A stretch of 64,000 nucleotides of DNA from Schizophyllum amplum. Its lineage: Eukaryota > Basidiomycota > Agaricomycetes > Agaricales > Schizophyllaceae. The notes beneath the pieces were generated by a model. The model searched no databases. It was given only the letters and a program-made list of their open reading frames with translations, and was not told the DNA's origin. Positions 47,640-57,947 of the stretch are shown here, one piece after another (the first letter of the stretch is position 1; each line of letters begins with the position of its first letter). Location: the NCBI GenBank assembly GCA_007026445.1, contig VDMD01000001.1, forward strand, positions 248,001 to 312,000. Direction: 5' to 3'. Made by a program: the position numbers and the translations under genes.

Positions 47640-49260
47640 ATGGCCAACTTGACTCGCTCGCCATCCGTGCAGTCTTTCGTCAGCGGAGACAGCATGTCTA
47701 TCCCAGCTACTTCAGTATCCGGATCGCCGATCGCACAGCCAGTCACCCTCGACGAGTTCGAAATGCTTTCGATGGTGGTCGCAGACGAGACCGCCAACAT
47801 TCCCGAGCGCGCTAGCGACCGATTCTACTTTGAAGACAAAAATGTCAAGTTTGAGGTCCGTCTGCAGCCCATATGATTTATTCAGCCTCGTCTCATACGT
47901 GACCCTTCTGGAAGCTGGATGATGGCACGTTATACAACATCCATCGCTATTTCTTCAAGATGCATGCGCCCATCTTCACCACATATCTGCGTGGTGCACT
48001 GGGAGAGGTCATTAAGCTTCCCAATGTCCTGCGGGTCGACTTCGATCGCTTTCTCGCCTTCATATATCCATCGTGCGTGCTTCCCATCACCTCCCCTACG
48101 CGCGTTTAACATTTCCTTAGCAAACTCGGGAGGAGCGATATACAGACGGTCGACGAGTGGACATCCGTCCTCCGTCTTGCGACACGCTGGTCTATCCCGA
48201 CCTTGTGCGAACTCGCCATTTCAGAGATCGAGCCCAAGGCCTCGCCCGTCGACAAGATCGTCATCGCCCGCGAGTTCGACCTTGGTGCTGCTTGGATCGT
48301 CCCTGCCTTCACGGCCATCTGCCAAGCGCCGAAGTCGCTCGATATCGAAGATGCGGAACGGCTGGGTATGCGCACTATGATTGAAGTCTGGCGCATCATG
48401 CGAGGCGAAAAGGAGGTAGTCGTCAGCGATGTCCTCTCTGCGGTATCCTTGGAACCGTCGTCTGCGTCCAGCGACGCCGGTGCTCGTCCAGCATCGGACC
48501 CCGCGTCCAGGCCCGAAACGCCAACGCCCATGTTTGTTGAAGCGAAAGACGGGAGGGCCTCTTTGCTGAGCTTTCCTCAAAACCATGCGACCGAGCAGCT
48601 TCACGCCCTCTCTGGCCAGGGGTTTACAACGGCTCTTTACTCACAATTGGCGAAGATCACCGACCATTTGGAGTATCTGACTCTTCGAGCGGCAGAGGAT
48701 ACCAAGGAAGCTGCCATAGGTGCCACGAGCGTCGACCACGCGCTTCATGCGGTCAAGCTCGCCGACCGCATCGCGAAGGAAACCTCACCTGCAGCCATTC
48801 GTCATCGCGAGTGGCGGCAGGAACAGGTGGAGCGCATTTGCAAGAGCTTCCCTCCGAACATCAGTACGCAGCTGCCCTACGAGCTGCAGTTTAGTCCGCC
48901 CTCGATTTCTTACGTCGGATGTGGGGTACAACAACCTGATCCCTTCTCGGAAATATATTCGCGCCTTGCACATCTCATTGTCAGGCAGCTTCGCCAGGGT
49001 GTTCAAGCCGACAGTCCCGAAGTATCGCAAGCAAAGAACTACCTATGCGTCGCATGTGATAAAGACAGCACAGCAAACTGGGTCAAGGAAAATCTTGCAA
49101 AGTGAGCAGTCCGATATTGTTTTACGTTGAGGTAGTTGAGCATTTATGTAGACGGGGCCTTACCATCACGAACGACGAATTCGACGCGACCAAAATGCAT
49201 GTCCTGATCCCGTACCCAAACTTCGGGGGAGCGACGGCTTCTCAATCAGTATCGGAGTAG
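47640..49260 (+). CDS. BTB array gene 5 (head B, tail I)
   Basis: Four exons: 47640-47855, 47915-48072, 48121-49101 and 49152-49260; 487 aa. The B-type BTB core LDDGTLYNIHRYFFKMHAP is one residue shorter than its relatives (TTYL where others have AAKYM). The BACK-like block and the stretch from KSLDIEDAERLGMRT to the linker are almost identical to gene 3. The C-terminal half diverges again (ICKSFPPNISTQLPYELQF) before the shared last exon FDATKMHVLIPYP. This patchwork suggests partial conversion with gene 3. Its 3' flank, about 160 bp, is also copied from the gene-3 flank or the reverse. Intron 1 ends GGAAG, a non-pyrimidine acceptor. Confidence 0.87.
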
Positions 49261-49626
49261 GACTTCCTCAACTCGTCTTCGGGTGGTCAGACTAAGTTCG
49301 TATCGCGCTACTTGGGTAACCTGCTGATGCCACCTCCAGGACATCTTTGCTCTACGACTGCATATATCTCATAACTCAACGCCTGTGGCTCATATACTTT
49401 GAAGACGATGTCCTTGGTAGATCACTCTCAACGATGCTGCAATGCAGAGCACCAAATAGAATCCGATCAACTCGTGCAGTCCATTCATTCGTGTACGGCA
49501 ATCCGCGAGGGGCGCAGCATCCAACACTTCTGCCGTCACCGGCACGCGTCTGCCCCGAGGTATTGGTATGTACAGCACGATGCATGGCTGGAGGTACGCT
49601 GTCCTCCTTCCTTCCAACTCTCATCT

Positions 49627-51261
49627 ATGGGTAGCCGATCCCGCTCTCCGTCCGTCGAGTCGTTTGGTAGCGCGGAAAGCATGTCTATCCCAGCCAGCCC
49701 TTCGACCGCTGAATCGCCCGTCCTCCCTCCTGCCATGAGCGATGAGGTCGTCGAGCCTCGTGTCTTTTCTGCTGACGATCGCGAGCTGGACGTGCAGCAT
49801 CGCTTTTACTTGAAGGATGGGAACGTGAAGTTCGAGGTGCGTCTGGTGTCCACGGTGATCGACGTTGCTGACGAACGCTGCAGCTTGATGACGGCAAGCT
49901 GTACAACGTCCATCGCTACTTTTTCGATACGCATGCGCCTCAGTTCGCTGCCGAGCACCTGCGTGGCAGACATTCTGAGCACATCAAGTTACACGATGTG
50001 TCGAGCGTCGACTTCGAGCGCCTGCTGTCCATAATATATCCCACGTGCGTCTTTCGGTCCATGAGACCGTTGTTGGAGTCTGATGTCTTTTCAGCGAGCT
50101 CGGGAAGTGCGACATCCATACTGTCGACGAATGGACCTCCGTCCTCCGCCTCGCCACCAAGTGGTCCATCTCTAGCCTGCGGGACCTAGCCATCCAAGAG
50201 ATCGCGCCGAAGGCCTCTGCCATCGACAAGGTCGTCATCGCGCGCGAGTTTAACCTCGGAAAGGCATGGCTCCTTCCTGCCTTCACGGAAATCTGCGATG
50301 CGGACAAGTGGGTCAATTATGAGGACGCTCAGCGCCTTGGCCTGCGTGCGGTCGTTGAGATCGGACGCATCAGGGCGGAATACTCAACGAAGGATTTGCC
50401 CGTGGCTGTTCTCGAGAGCGATGTTTTTTATTCGGACGACCATGACGGCCAGCCTTATTCCACTCATGTCGCGCAGACACCGCCTGCTGCTACATGGACC
50501 GCACCTGCGTCGAGACCTACGTCCGCCGCTGCGTCCGGCCTCGTGGAGCACGCGCAGGCGAGTTCGCCGGCTGCGGTTACTGCTACTTCGGAGGCTTGCG
50601 CGGAGGACAAGACTGCCTCTGCCGTACCTGGTGGTGGCTGCCCCTCTGGCTCAGGCGATTCGCAACTCGAAAAGATCGGCGACCACCTCGAGTATTTGGC
50701 CTTGCGCGCGGCAGAGGACGCGGAGGAGGACGATATATGTGTCACGTCTATTGATCGTGCGCTCTATGCACTCAAACTCGCCGACCGCATTGCACGCGAG
50801 ACCTCGCCCGCGGCTCTCCGCCATCGCGGGCGGCGGCAGAGACGTCTGGACACTATTTGTAAGAGGTTCGAGCTAAGCAACATGGGGAACGCGGCGTATA
50901 CAATCAATATACCGCCATTTAGTTATGCCATGGATCGGATCGAACAGCGTATCGCGCAGCTTCTTGTCATACCAATCCAGAAGGGTTCTACGGGTGACGT
51001 CGCCGAAACACTCGTGCAACGAGATTGGTTGAGAGTCCTCGTTCACGACGCAGAGACCAGAGACGACATAAAGCTCGACTTAATGAGGTGCGCCAATGAT
51101 CTTATATCTTGTACAAGGTCACTGAAGCACACTGTAGCCGCGGCTTGACGGTCAGGGAGAACAAATCTGACGCGAGCAATGCGTACATCGATGTTCTGAT
51201 CCCTCATCCTCGGCTCAGCTCGTTGGGAGTATCACTCTCCGACTCATCTAAGAATGAGTAG
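49627..51261 (+). CDS. BTB array gene 6 (head A, tail I)
   Basis: Four exons: 49627-49836, 49884-50044, 50095-51087 and 51138-51261; 495 aa. Leader GSRSRSPSVESFGSAESMSI; BTB core LDDGKLYNVHRYFFDTHAP to FERLLSIIYPT. The BACK-like block has the variant IQEIAPKASAIDKVVIARE, shared with gene 9. The tail is type I (LEYLALRAAEDAEE, ALYALKLADRIARETSPAALRHR), but the invariant HREWRQ is changed to HRGRRQ. It ends SRGLTVRENKSD and VLIPHPRLSS. Head and promoter match gene 8, yet the tail matches genes 2, 3, 5 and 7, so the gene appears recombinant. Confidence 0.87.
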
Positions 51262-52069
51262 CGTTTTGGCCATAGCCTCAGTTCGAATGCTGTTGCCGGA
51301 CTGGCGTTTTGGACTCACTCAGCAGCGTTGGACTACTACTTGCCCCTTCTTGGGCTTGTTGCGAAACCGCCTACGGACTTTTATGTCAGACAACGGGATA
51401 TAATCGCATCTAGGTCTGACAGGAGCCATACTTTACACCTATTTGTACATATGGGTCCGGGCCCAACCTTTTCAACGATGGGTGGTCGTATTTGCCTGCT
51501 TTAGGACTGCGTCTGATAGTCGTCCGCTGTGTAGCACCCGTGCTACTTACAATTAGTGACAGGAAGCCTTACAGGCTCTTCGATGCCTTGAATCATGCAC
51601 GATCGAGAGAGTGTGCTGTGCGCTGCCAGTGCTTCGCTCCAAGATGCGCACGTGACCGCGTCAAACGTTGCCTCCGTCCAACATTGTCCTACGCAACAGT
51701 GGACTGTCTTCGATGGGATGGGCTTTCAATTACTAAGGGGATGGTTTGATTAGCGAAACTCTGCGCTCTACCCGCACCCCTGCTGCTGCGTTGAGGGTGG
51801 GAACGATAGCGACTGCGCTGCAGCTTCGACCTCGAGGAGTTGGAATCAAGTGCGTTGTCCTTCTCTCCAGGTTCTCGACCTACTTAATGCGCAAATCTAG
51901 GACTCTACGAGCCAATCACGATCTCGAATCCGAGGAAGCTCGTGCCGCCCCCGGGCACTATGCCGTACATACGAGACGCCGTCCTCAACACGCGCAAACC
52001 TTGTATACGGCGCGGCTTGTACGGCGCACAACAGCAGATGTACACCTTTTTTGCTCCCAACAATCACGC
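51262..52069. other. intergenic with B-type promoter blocks
   Basis: Contains the distal block at 51646-51682 (GCACGTGACCGCGTCAAACG) and a proximal block near 51960-52030 (TGCCGTACATACGAG, TACGGCGCGGCTTGTACGGC) before gene 7. Part of the 3' flank of gene 6 (TTGTACATATGGGTCC, 51445) resembles that of gene 2. No gene seen. Confidence 0.5.
51646..51682 (+). promoter_or_regulatory. distal conserved block before array gene 7
   Basis: Third copy of the E-box-centred block, about 390-424 bp before the ATG. Confidence 0.5.
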
Positions 52070-53656
52070 ATGGCCCATTCGACCCGCTCGCCGTCCGTGC
52101 AGTCTTTCGCAAGCGGAGACAGCGTGTCTGTCCCGGCCACTTCAGCCCCAGGTTCGCCGGTAGTGTGGTCCACTATGATCGACGAGCTCGGGATGCACGA
52201 GGACAATATCTTTCCCGAGCGCGCCAGCAGTCGCTTTTACCTGGAGGACGGCAATGCCAAATTCGAGGTACGTCTGCAGCCCATATGATCCATTCAGCCC
52301 CGTCTCATTCGCAATTCATCCCGCAGTTGGATGATGGCACGTTATACAACATCCATCGCTACTTTTTTAATGAGCATTCGCCCATCTTCACCAAACAACA
52401 CCTGCATGGTGCGCGCGGAAAGGTTATCAAACTCCCCGATGTCCTGCGGGTCGACTTTGATCGCTTCCTCGCCTTCATATATCCTACGTGCGTGCTCTCC
52501 ACCACCTCTTGTACGCGCGTTTAACGTTCTCTTAGCAAACTCGGGAGGAACGATATTCAGACGGTCGACGACTGGACATCCGTCCTCCGTCTTGCGATGC
52601 GCTGGTCCATACCCACCTTGCGCGACCTCGCCATTGCCGAGATCGAGCCCAAGGCCTCGCCCGTCGACAAGATCGTCATCGCCCGCGAGTTCGACCTTGG
52701 AGCGACATGGATCGTCCCCGCCTTCACGGCCATCTGCCAAGCGCCGAAGTGGCTCAATTACGAAGATGCGGAACGCCTGGGTATGCACACGGTCGTTGAG
52801 GTCGGACGCATCATGCGGGGTGAACTCGATCTAGCCGCAAGTGACATCCTCCGTGCGGCGTCCGTGCCCTCCACCAGCGACGCTGGCGCCAGCCCATCGA
52901 CAAACCCCGCGTCCAGGCCCGAGACGCCCACGCCGACGTCTACATTCTCGCCGACACCTATGTCTTGTGAGGCGAAAGGCGAAAGGACCGTCCCGCAGGA
53001 TGCCTCCGGAGCACAAGCGACCGAAAAACTTCCCGCCCTCTATGGTTCGGGGTGTACGTCAGCCTTCGATTCACAACTGACGAAAATCAACGAACATCTG
53101 GAGTACCTGGCTCTCCGAGCGATGGAGGATACCAAGGAGGCGCCCGTCCATATCACGGACGTCGATCGCGCGCTTTATGCGGTCAAGCTAGCTAACTGTA
53201 TTGCGACGGAAACTTCGCCAGCGGCTCTTCGTCACCGCGAGTGGCGGCAGAAACAGGTGGATCGCATCTGCAACAAATTCACACTCCCCTCGGGCTTGGG
53301 TGAGCAAACGGCCTACAAACTGAAACTCGATGCAAGTCCCAACTGCGTGGCAGAAATCAATACGCGCATTGCAGAGCTTCTCGTCATGCAAAGTCTTCAG
53401 AGCGATGTGCCCAAGATATCGGAACAGCGAGACCGCCTGTCCGTCACATTTGCCTATGGCGGCACAAGAGATTGGGTGAAGCGCGAACTGGAGGAGTACG
53501 TGGTCCAATGTATTCTTTCACGCTGAGGTCGCTGAGCGACTGTATAGACAGGGCTTGACCGTCGTGAACGACGATTTCGACGCGAGCATGATACATGTCC
53601 TGGTTCCGTACCCCCGTTTCGGGAGAACGACAGCTTCTCAGTCAGTATCAGACTAG
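52070..53656 (+). CDS. BTB array gene 7 (head B, tail I)
   Basis: Four exons: 52070-52267, 52327-52487, 52536-53495 and 53548-53656; 475 aa. Leader TRSPSVQSFASGDSVSVPAT; BTB core LDDGTLYNIHRYFFNEHSP to FDRFLAFIYPT; BACK-like KLGRNDIQTVDDWTSVLRL and ASPVDKIVIAREFDLG. The linker is Thr/Pro-rich (PETPTPTSTFSPTPM). The tail has LEYLALRAMEDTKEAP, ALYAVKLANCIATETSPAALRHREWRQ and QGLTVVNDDFDASMIHVLVPYP. The last acceptor is the TAG at 53545-53547; the CAG six bases later would give a stop. It forms a dyad with gene 8, like genes 5 and 6. Confidence 0.88.
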
Positions 53657-54021
53657 GACTTCGTCAACTCGTCTTCAGGCGATCCGGGTACGTTCGTACC
53701 GCGTTACTTGGGGACTCTTCTAATGCGAACTTCAGGACATGTTTACTCTACGAACGAATATGTTTGATTATTTGACGCCTCCGAGTCGTACGCTGTAAAG
53801 AAGATGTCCTTCGAAGATCAGACTTTACAATGCTGCATTGCAGAGCACCAAATAGAATCCAATCAACTCGTGCAGTCCATTCATTTGTGTACGGCAATTA
53901 GCGAGGGCCCAGCGCCCAACGCTTCTGCCGTCAACGGCACGCGTCCGCCCCGGGGTGCCGGCATGTATAGCGCGAGGCCTGGCCGGAGGTGCGTCGTCCT
54001 CCTTCTCTCCAACTCTCACCC

Positions 54022-55634
54022 ATGGGTAGCCGATCCCGCTCTCCGTCGGTCGAGTCGTTTGGTAGCGCGGAAAGCATGTCTATCCCAGCCAGCCCTTCGA
54101 CCTCTGAATCGCCAGACCTCCCTCCTGGCATAAGCAATGAGGTCGTCGAGCCTCGTGTCTTGTCTGCTAACCATCACGAGCTGCATCGCTTTTACTTGAG
54201 GGATGGGAACGTCAAGTTCGAGGTGCGTCTGCGGTTCACATTGTCATCGATGTAGCTGACTAGCACTGTTAGCTTGACGACGGCAAGCTGTACAACGTTC
54301 ATCGCTACTTTTTCGAGACGCATGCGCCTCAGTTCGCTGCCGAGCATATGCGTGGCAGGCAGTTTGAGTCCATCAAGTTACGCGATGTGTCGAGTGTCGA
54401 CTTCGAGCGCTTTCTGTCCATGATCTATCCAACGTGCGTCGTGTGTTTCACATGAGACCGTCCTCAAGCCTCATGTCTTCCCAGCGAGCTCGGGAAGTGC
54501 GACCTCCAGACTGTCGATGAGTGGACCTCCGTCCTCCGACTGGCATCGCAATGGTCCATCAACAGCCTACGCAGTCTCGCCATCCGCGAAATCGAGCCGA
54601 AAGCCAGCCCCGTGGACAAAGTGGTCATCGCGCGAGAATTCCATCTCAAGAGTTGGCTTCTCCCTGCCTTCACTGACATATGCGACGCTTCCGAATGGCT
54701 TAATCACGACGAGGCTGAGCGCTTGGGGTTGAGTACGGTCGTCGACATCGGCCGCATCAGGGAGCAACAGCGTCAGGCGACTAGTCCACACCGGCGGGCA
54801 CATGACATTCGCACAGCTGTGCTTTCGTCGTCTACTCTCGTGCCTGTGTCGTTCGACGATGACGAGATCTCGTCGACAGACAATGAGAAAGACGAACCTG
54901 CGGTGCGAGTCACTCCTGCGACCATGGGAACGCACATACTCACTCCATGCCAGATCAGCAGCTCCCATTTTGGCGCGGTTACGGTAGCGCCCTTCGCCGC
55001 CGAAGTGGAAATCGAGCCGTCGCCTAGCGTGTGCTCAGAGCATTCGGAAGACGATGAGTACTTTGCGACACCCAAACTAGAACCACAGGCCGATATCAGA
55101 TTATTGGAGGAACTTCCATCTTCGCCCCTTGACCGCGCGCTCTACGCTTTGGACCTCGTCGACAAGTCTGCGGGTAAGGGGCTGCAGTACGCCGCCCGCA
55201 TCGATAGCATCGTCCAGCAGCTCGCCGACAGCAGCGACTTGCAGCTCGACATTCCCGTGACGCTAGCTATGGAGGAAGCACTTCAACGTGTAGAGCAGCG
55301 TATCGCGATGCTCATCGCGCGGCAGGTCTCGCGACGCGTCGCGATGGGGCTGACGAGGGTCGGGCATACGCGCGGGGCGGACCAAGGGCAAGACACGCTG
55401 CTCACTGTCTCTATCGTCAGGAGCTCCATGATGAACAACCTGCGGATGTTCCCGTTGAACTTGCATTTGAAGGAGAAGTTGAGGCAGTGAGTGCCGTTCG
55501 ATGATATCGTACCTTGCTTTCACGCTAACTCAAACCGCAGGAAAGGCTTGACCGTAATCGAGCCGGACAACTCACCACTGAAGCTACACATCGCGATCCC
55601 GCATAGCAGTTTGAGCAGCTTGCGCTCGGAGTGA
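54022..55634 (+). CDS. BTB array gene 8 (head A, tail II)
   Basis: Four exons: 54022-54222, 54273-54433, 54485-55486 and 55541-55634; 485 aa. The head is nearly identical to gene 6 (GSRSRSPSVESFGSAESMSI; LDDGKLYNVHRYFFETHAP; FERFLSMIYPT), including the 120-bp promoter. From the BACK-like block on it differs: IREIEPKASPVDKVVIARE, an acidic linker (SFDDDEISSTDNEKDEP), and tail II (SPLDRALYALDLVDKSAG, LQRVEQRIAMLIARQVSRR). The last exon is KGLTVIEPDNSPLKLHIAIP. So the same head carries a different tail from gene 6. Confidence 0.88.
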
Positions 55635-55994
55635 GTGAAGACGTTGCTTTTGTATCATAGATGTCTCGCGCGTCGCGTTAGCAGTGGCAAGCGAAGAACG
55701 ACTTCTGTTCCTACCAAAGGTCTCCGTCGTGCACGTCATCTGTTCCTTGTATTACTTACTGTCCTCGCATGCAATGCATGATCTTTTCTCTGAGCTTGCT
55801 ATACGCGTCATGTTGACTTCTCAATTGTGCAGAAAGCAGCCAGTCAGTCAAGCTATTGGATACCCGCAAGAACGCCGCTAGTCTTGTTGTATGTGTCGTG
55901 ACCTCTACTCGGAATCCACGCGTCGTCCTCGTGTGCGGGGCAAGTACGGCGCTCATCTGAACCTGCGCACCACTCTTGCTCCCGACTCTCATCG

Positions 55995-57695
55995 ATGGCT
56001 ACCACAGTTCGCTCGCCGTCCGTGCAGTCCTTCGCCAGCGCTGAAAGCATGTCGATCCCTGCGACTTCTACGCCTGGGTCTCCGCTGATGCAGCCTGTGT
56101 CCGCCTGCGAGACCGTCATGCCTCATGTCCCAGCCCTCGCGCTCGAGGACGAGTTCAAGCTGAAAGCCCGGCATGACAGATTTTACCTGAAGGATGGGAA
56201 CCTGACGTTCGAGGTACGTCTAGCATAACCCCAAATGGTTCTTCGGACTCAAGTTGACATGTCATCAGGTTGGCGATGGAACGTTGTACAACGTTCATCG
56301 CTACTTCTTCGAGAATTATGCTCCCAAGTTCGCCACCGACCACTTAAGCGACGCGGAGACCGAGGTTGTCAGGCTCCCGGACGTCGCGAACGTCGACTTC
56401 CAACGCTTCCTGTCCATGATCTACCCCACGTGTGTGCGGTTCACTGAATTCAGAGACCTTGGAATCTAACAGCGCTGCAGCGAACTCGGGAAATGCGACA
56501 TCCAGACAGTCGACGAGTGGACCTCGGTCCTCCGCCTCGCAACGAAGTGGTCTGTTTCTAGCCTGCGTGAACTCGCCATCCAAGAAATCGCGCCGAAGGC
56601 CTCTGCCATCGACAAGGTCGTCATCGCGCGCGAGTTTGATCTGGGCAAGGCGTGGCTCCTTCCTGCCTTCACGGCCATCTGCAGCGCACCGAAGTGGCTC
56701 GAATATGAAGAGGCGGAGCGTCTTGGCCTGCGCACGGTCGTCGACATTGGGCGCATCCGGGAGCAGAGCGGTGCTGACGTCCGAACGAAGCACAACGTCG
56801 ATGTGGCGCAGGCGGTACTCGCAACGCCCTCCCTCGTGCCCCACATCTGCGACGAAGCGGAGTCCACTTCGAGAGGCGAGCACCTCACAGCGCATGCCGC
56901 ACCAGTCGCCACTTCCGATGCAGGCTTGGCTGAGACCACGGGAGACACATCGGACATGAGATCTGCAAGGGAAGAGACTGCCCCGGAGCCTACTGTTGGC
57001 ATCGCGCACGGCGAGGCTTCTGGGGTGCTCGGTACGCCAGACAACTACGAGAACGACATTGGCAACTCCTTCGCTTCACCTCTCGACCACGCTCTGGAAG
57101 CATTGCGCCTCGTTGAACGTCAGCCAGAAATTGGAGCTCCTCGCGAAGGGCCCCGACCGGAAACACGAGCGGACATGATCGTCAAGCACTTGATCGAATC
57201 CGACGCGCTGCAGCTCGATGTCTCCGTCTCGCTTGGGACACCCATAGCGCTGGCCCGGATCGAGCAGCGCATTGCGCTGCTAATCGCTGAGCAAATCTCC
57301 AAGTGTAGTGTCCGACCTTACAGTCGTTCGAACGAAGCTTCGAAAATATCGGTGTTGACTGTGTATGTCGCTCGCGGCTCGAGCTACGGCAGTTCCAAGG
57401 GCAAGATGCAGATGGAACCTGGCAAACCTGCTGTCATGGCGCGATCCTTGAGAGACACATTGACAAAGTGAGTGGCTGCGTCTTTGGATGTTTACTTCCA
57501 ACGAACTTGGCTAACGACAAAATCAGGAAAGGCTTATTAGTCACAGTTCCGGAGGACAAATCGACTACACTCTGCATTGTGATCCCACGCAAAGCTCTTC
57601 GAAGTCCTCATGCGCACGTCTCAGGCAGTACGCCACTGTCTGAATCTGAGCAACCGGCGGAACTGTCGACGGCTGCAGCTGTAGCACCGCAGTAG
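55995..57695 (+). CDS. BTB array gene 9 (tail II)
   Basis: Four exons: 55995-56213, 56269-56429, 56481-57467 and 57527-57695; 511 aa. Leader VRSPSVQSFASAESMSIPAT. The BTB core begins VGDGTLYNVHRYFFENYAP rather than LDDGTLY, a change at the exon-2 start. The BACK-like block with IQEIAPKASAIDKVVIARE is closest to gene 6, but the tail is type II (SPLDHALEALRLVERQ, ARIEQRIALLIAEQIS, KGLLVTVPEDKSTTLCIVIP). The last exon has a 25-residue Ser/Glu/Ala extension absent from the other genes. It ends the array and converges on the minus-strand Rho-GEF at 57948. Confidence 0.87.
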
Positions 57696-57947
57696 TTGCG
57701 ACGCGCTGCAGGGCATAGCTGTTTGGAGGACTAGTGGATGAGTTGTACTGATAGGAGCTAGTATACATATTGAAGTACTACGTACATGCGTCTATACAAG
57801 TGAACGAGAAGCATTGCTATATGCGGTGTCGAGCAGTGGTATACGATCGTTAGAAATGGTTAGGGAGAGGGAAAGTAAGTAAGTAGATCCTTGAATATAA
57901 GTAGATAGAAAACCAAGATACGACACCTAGATCGTCCACCAGCCTTG

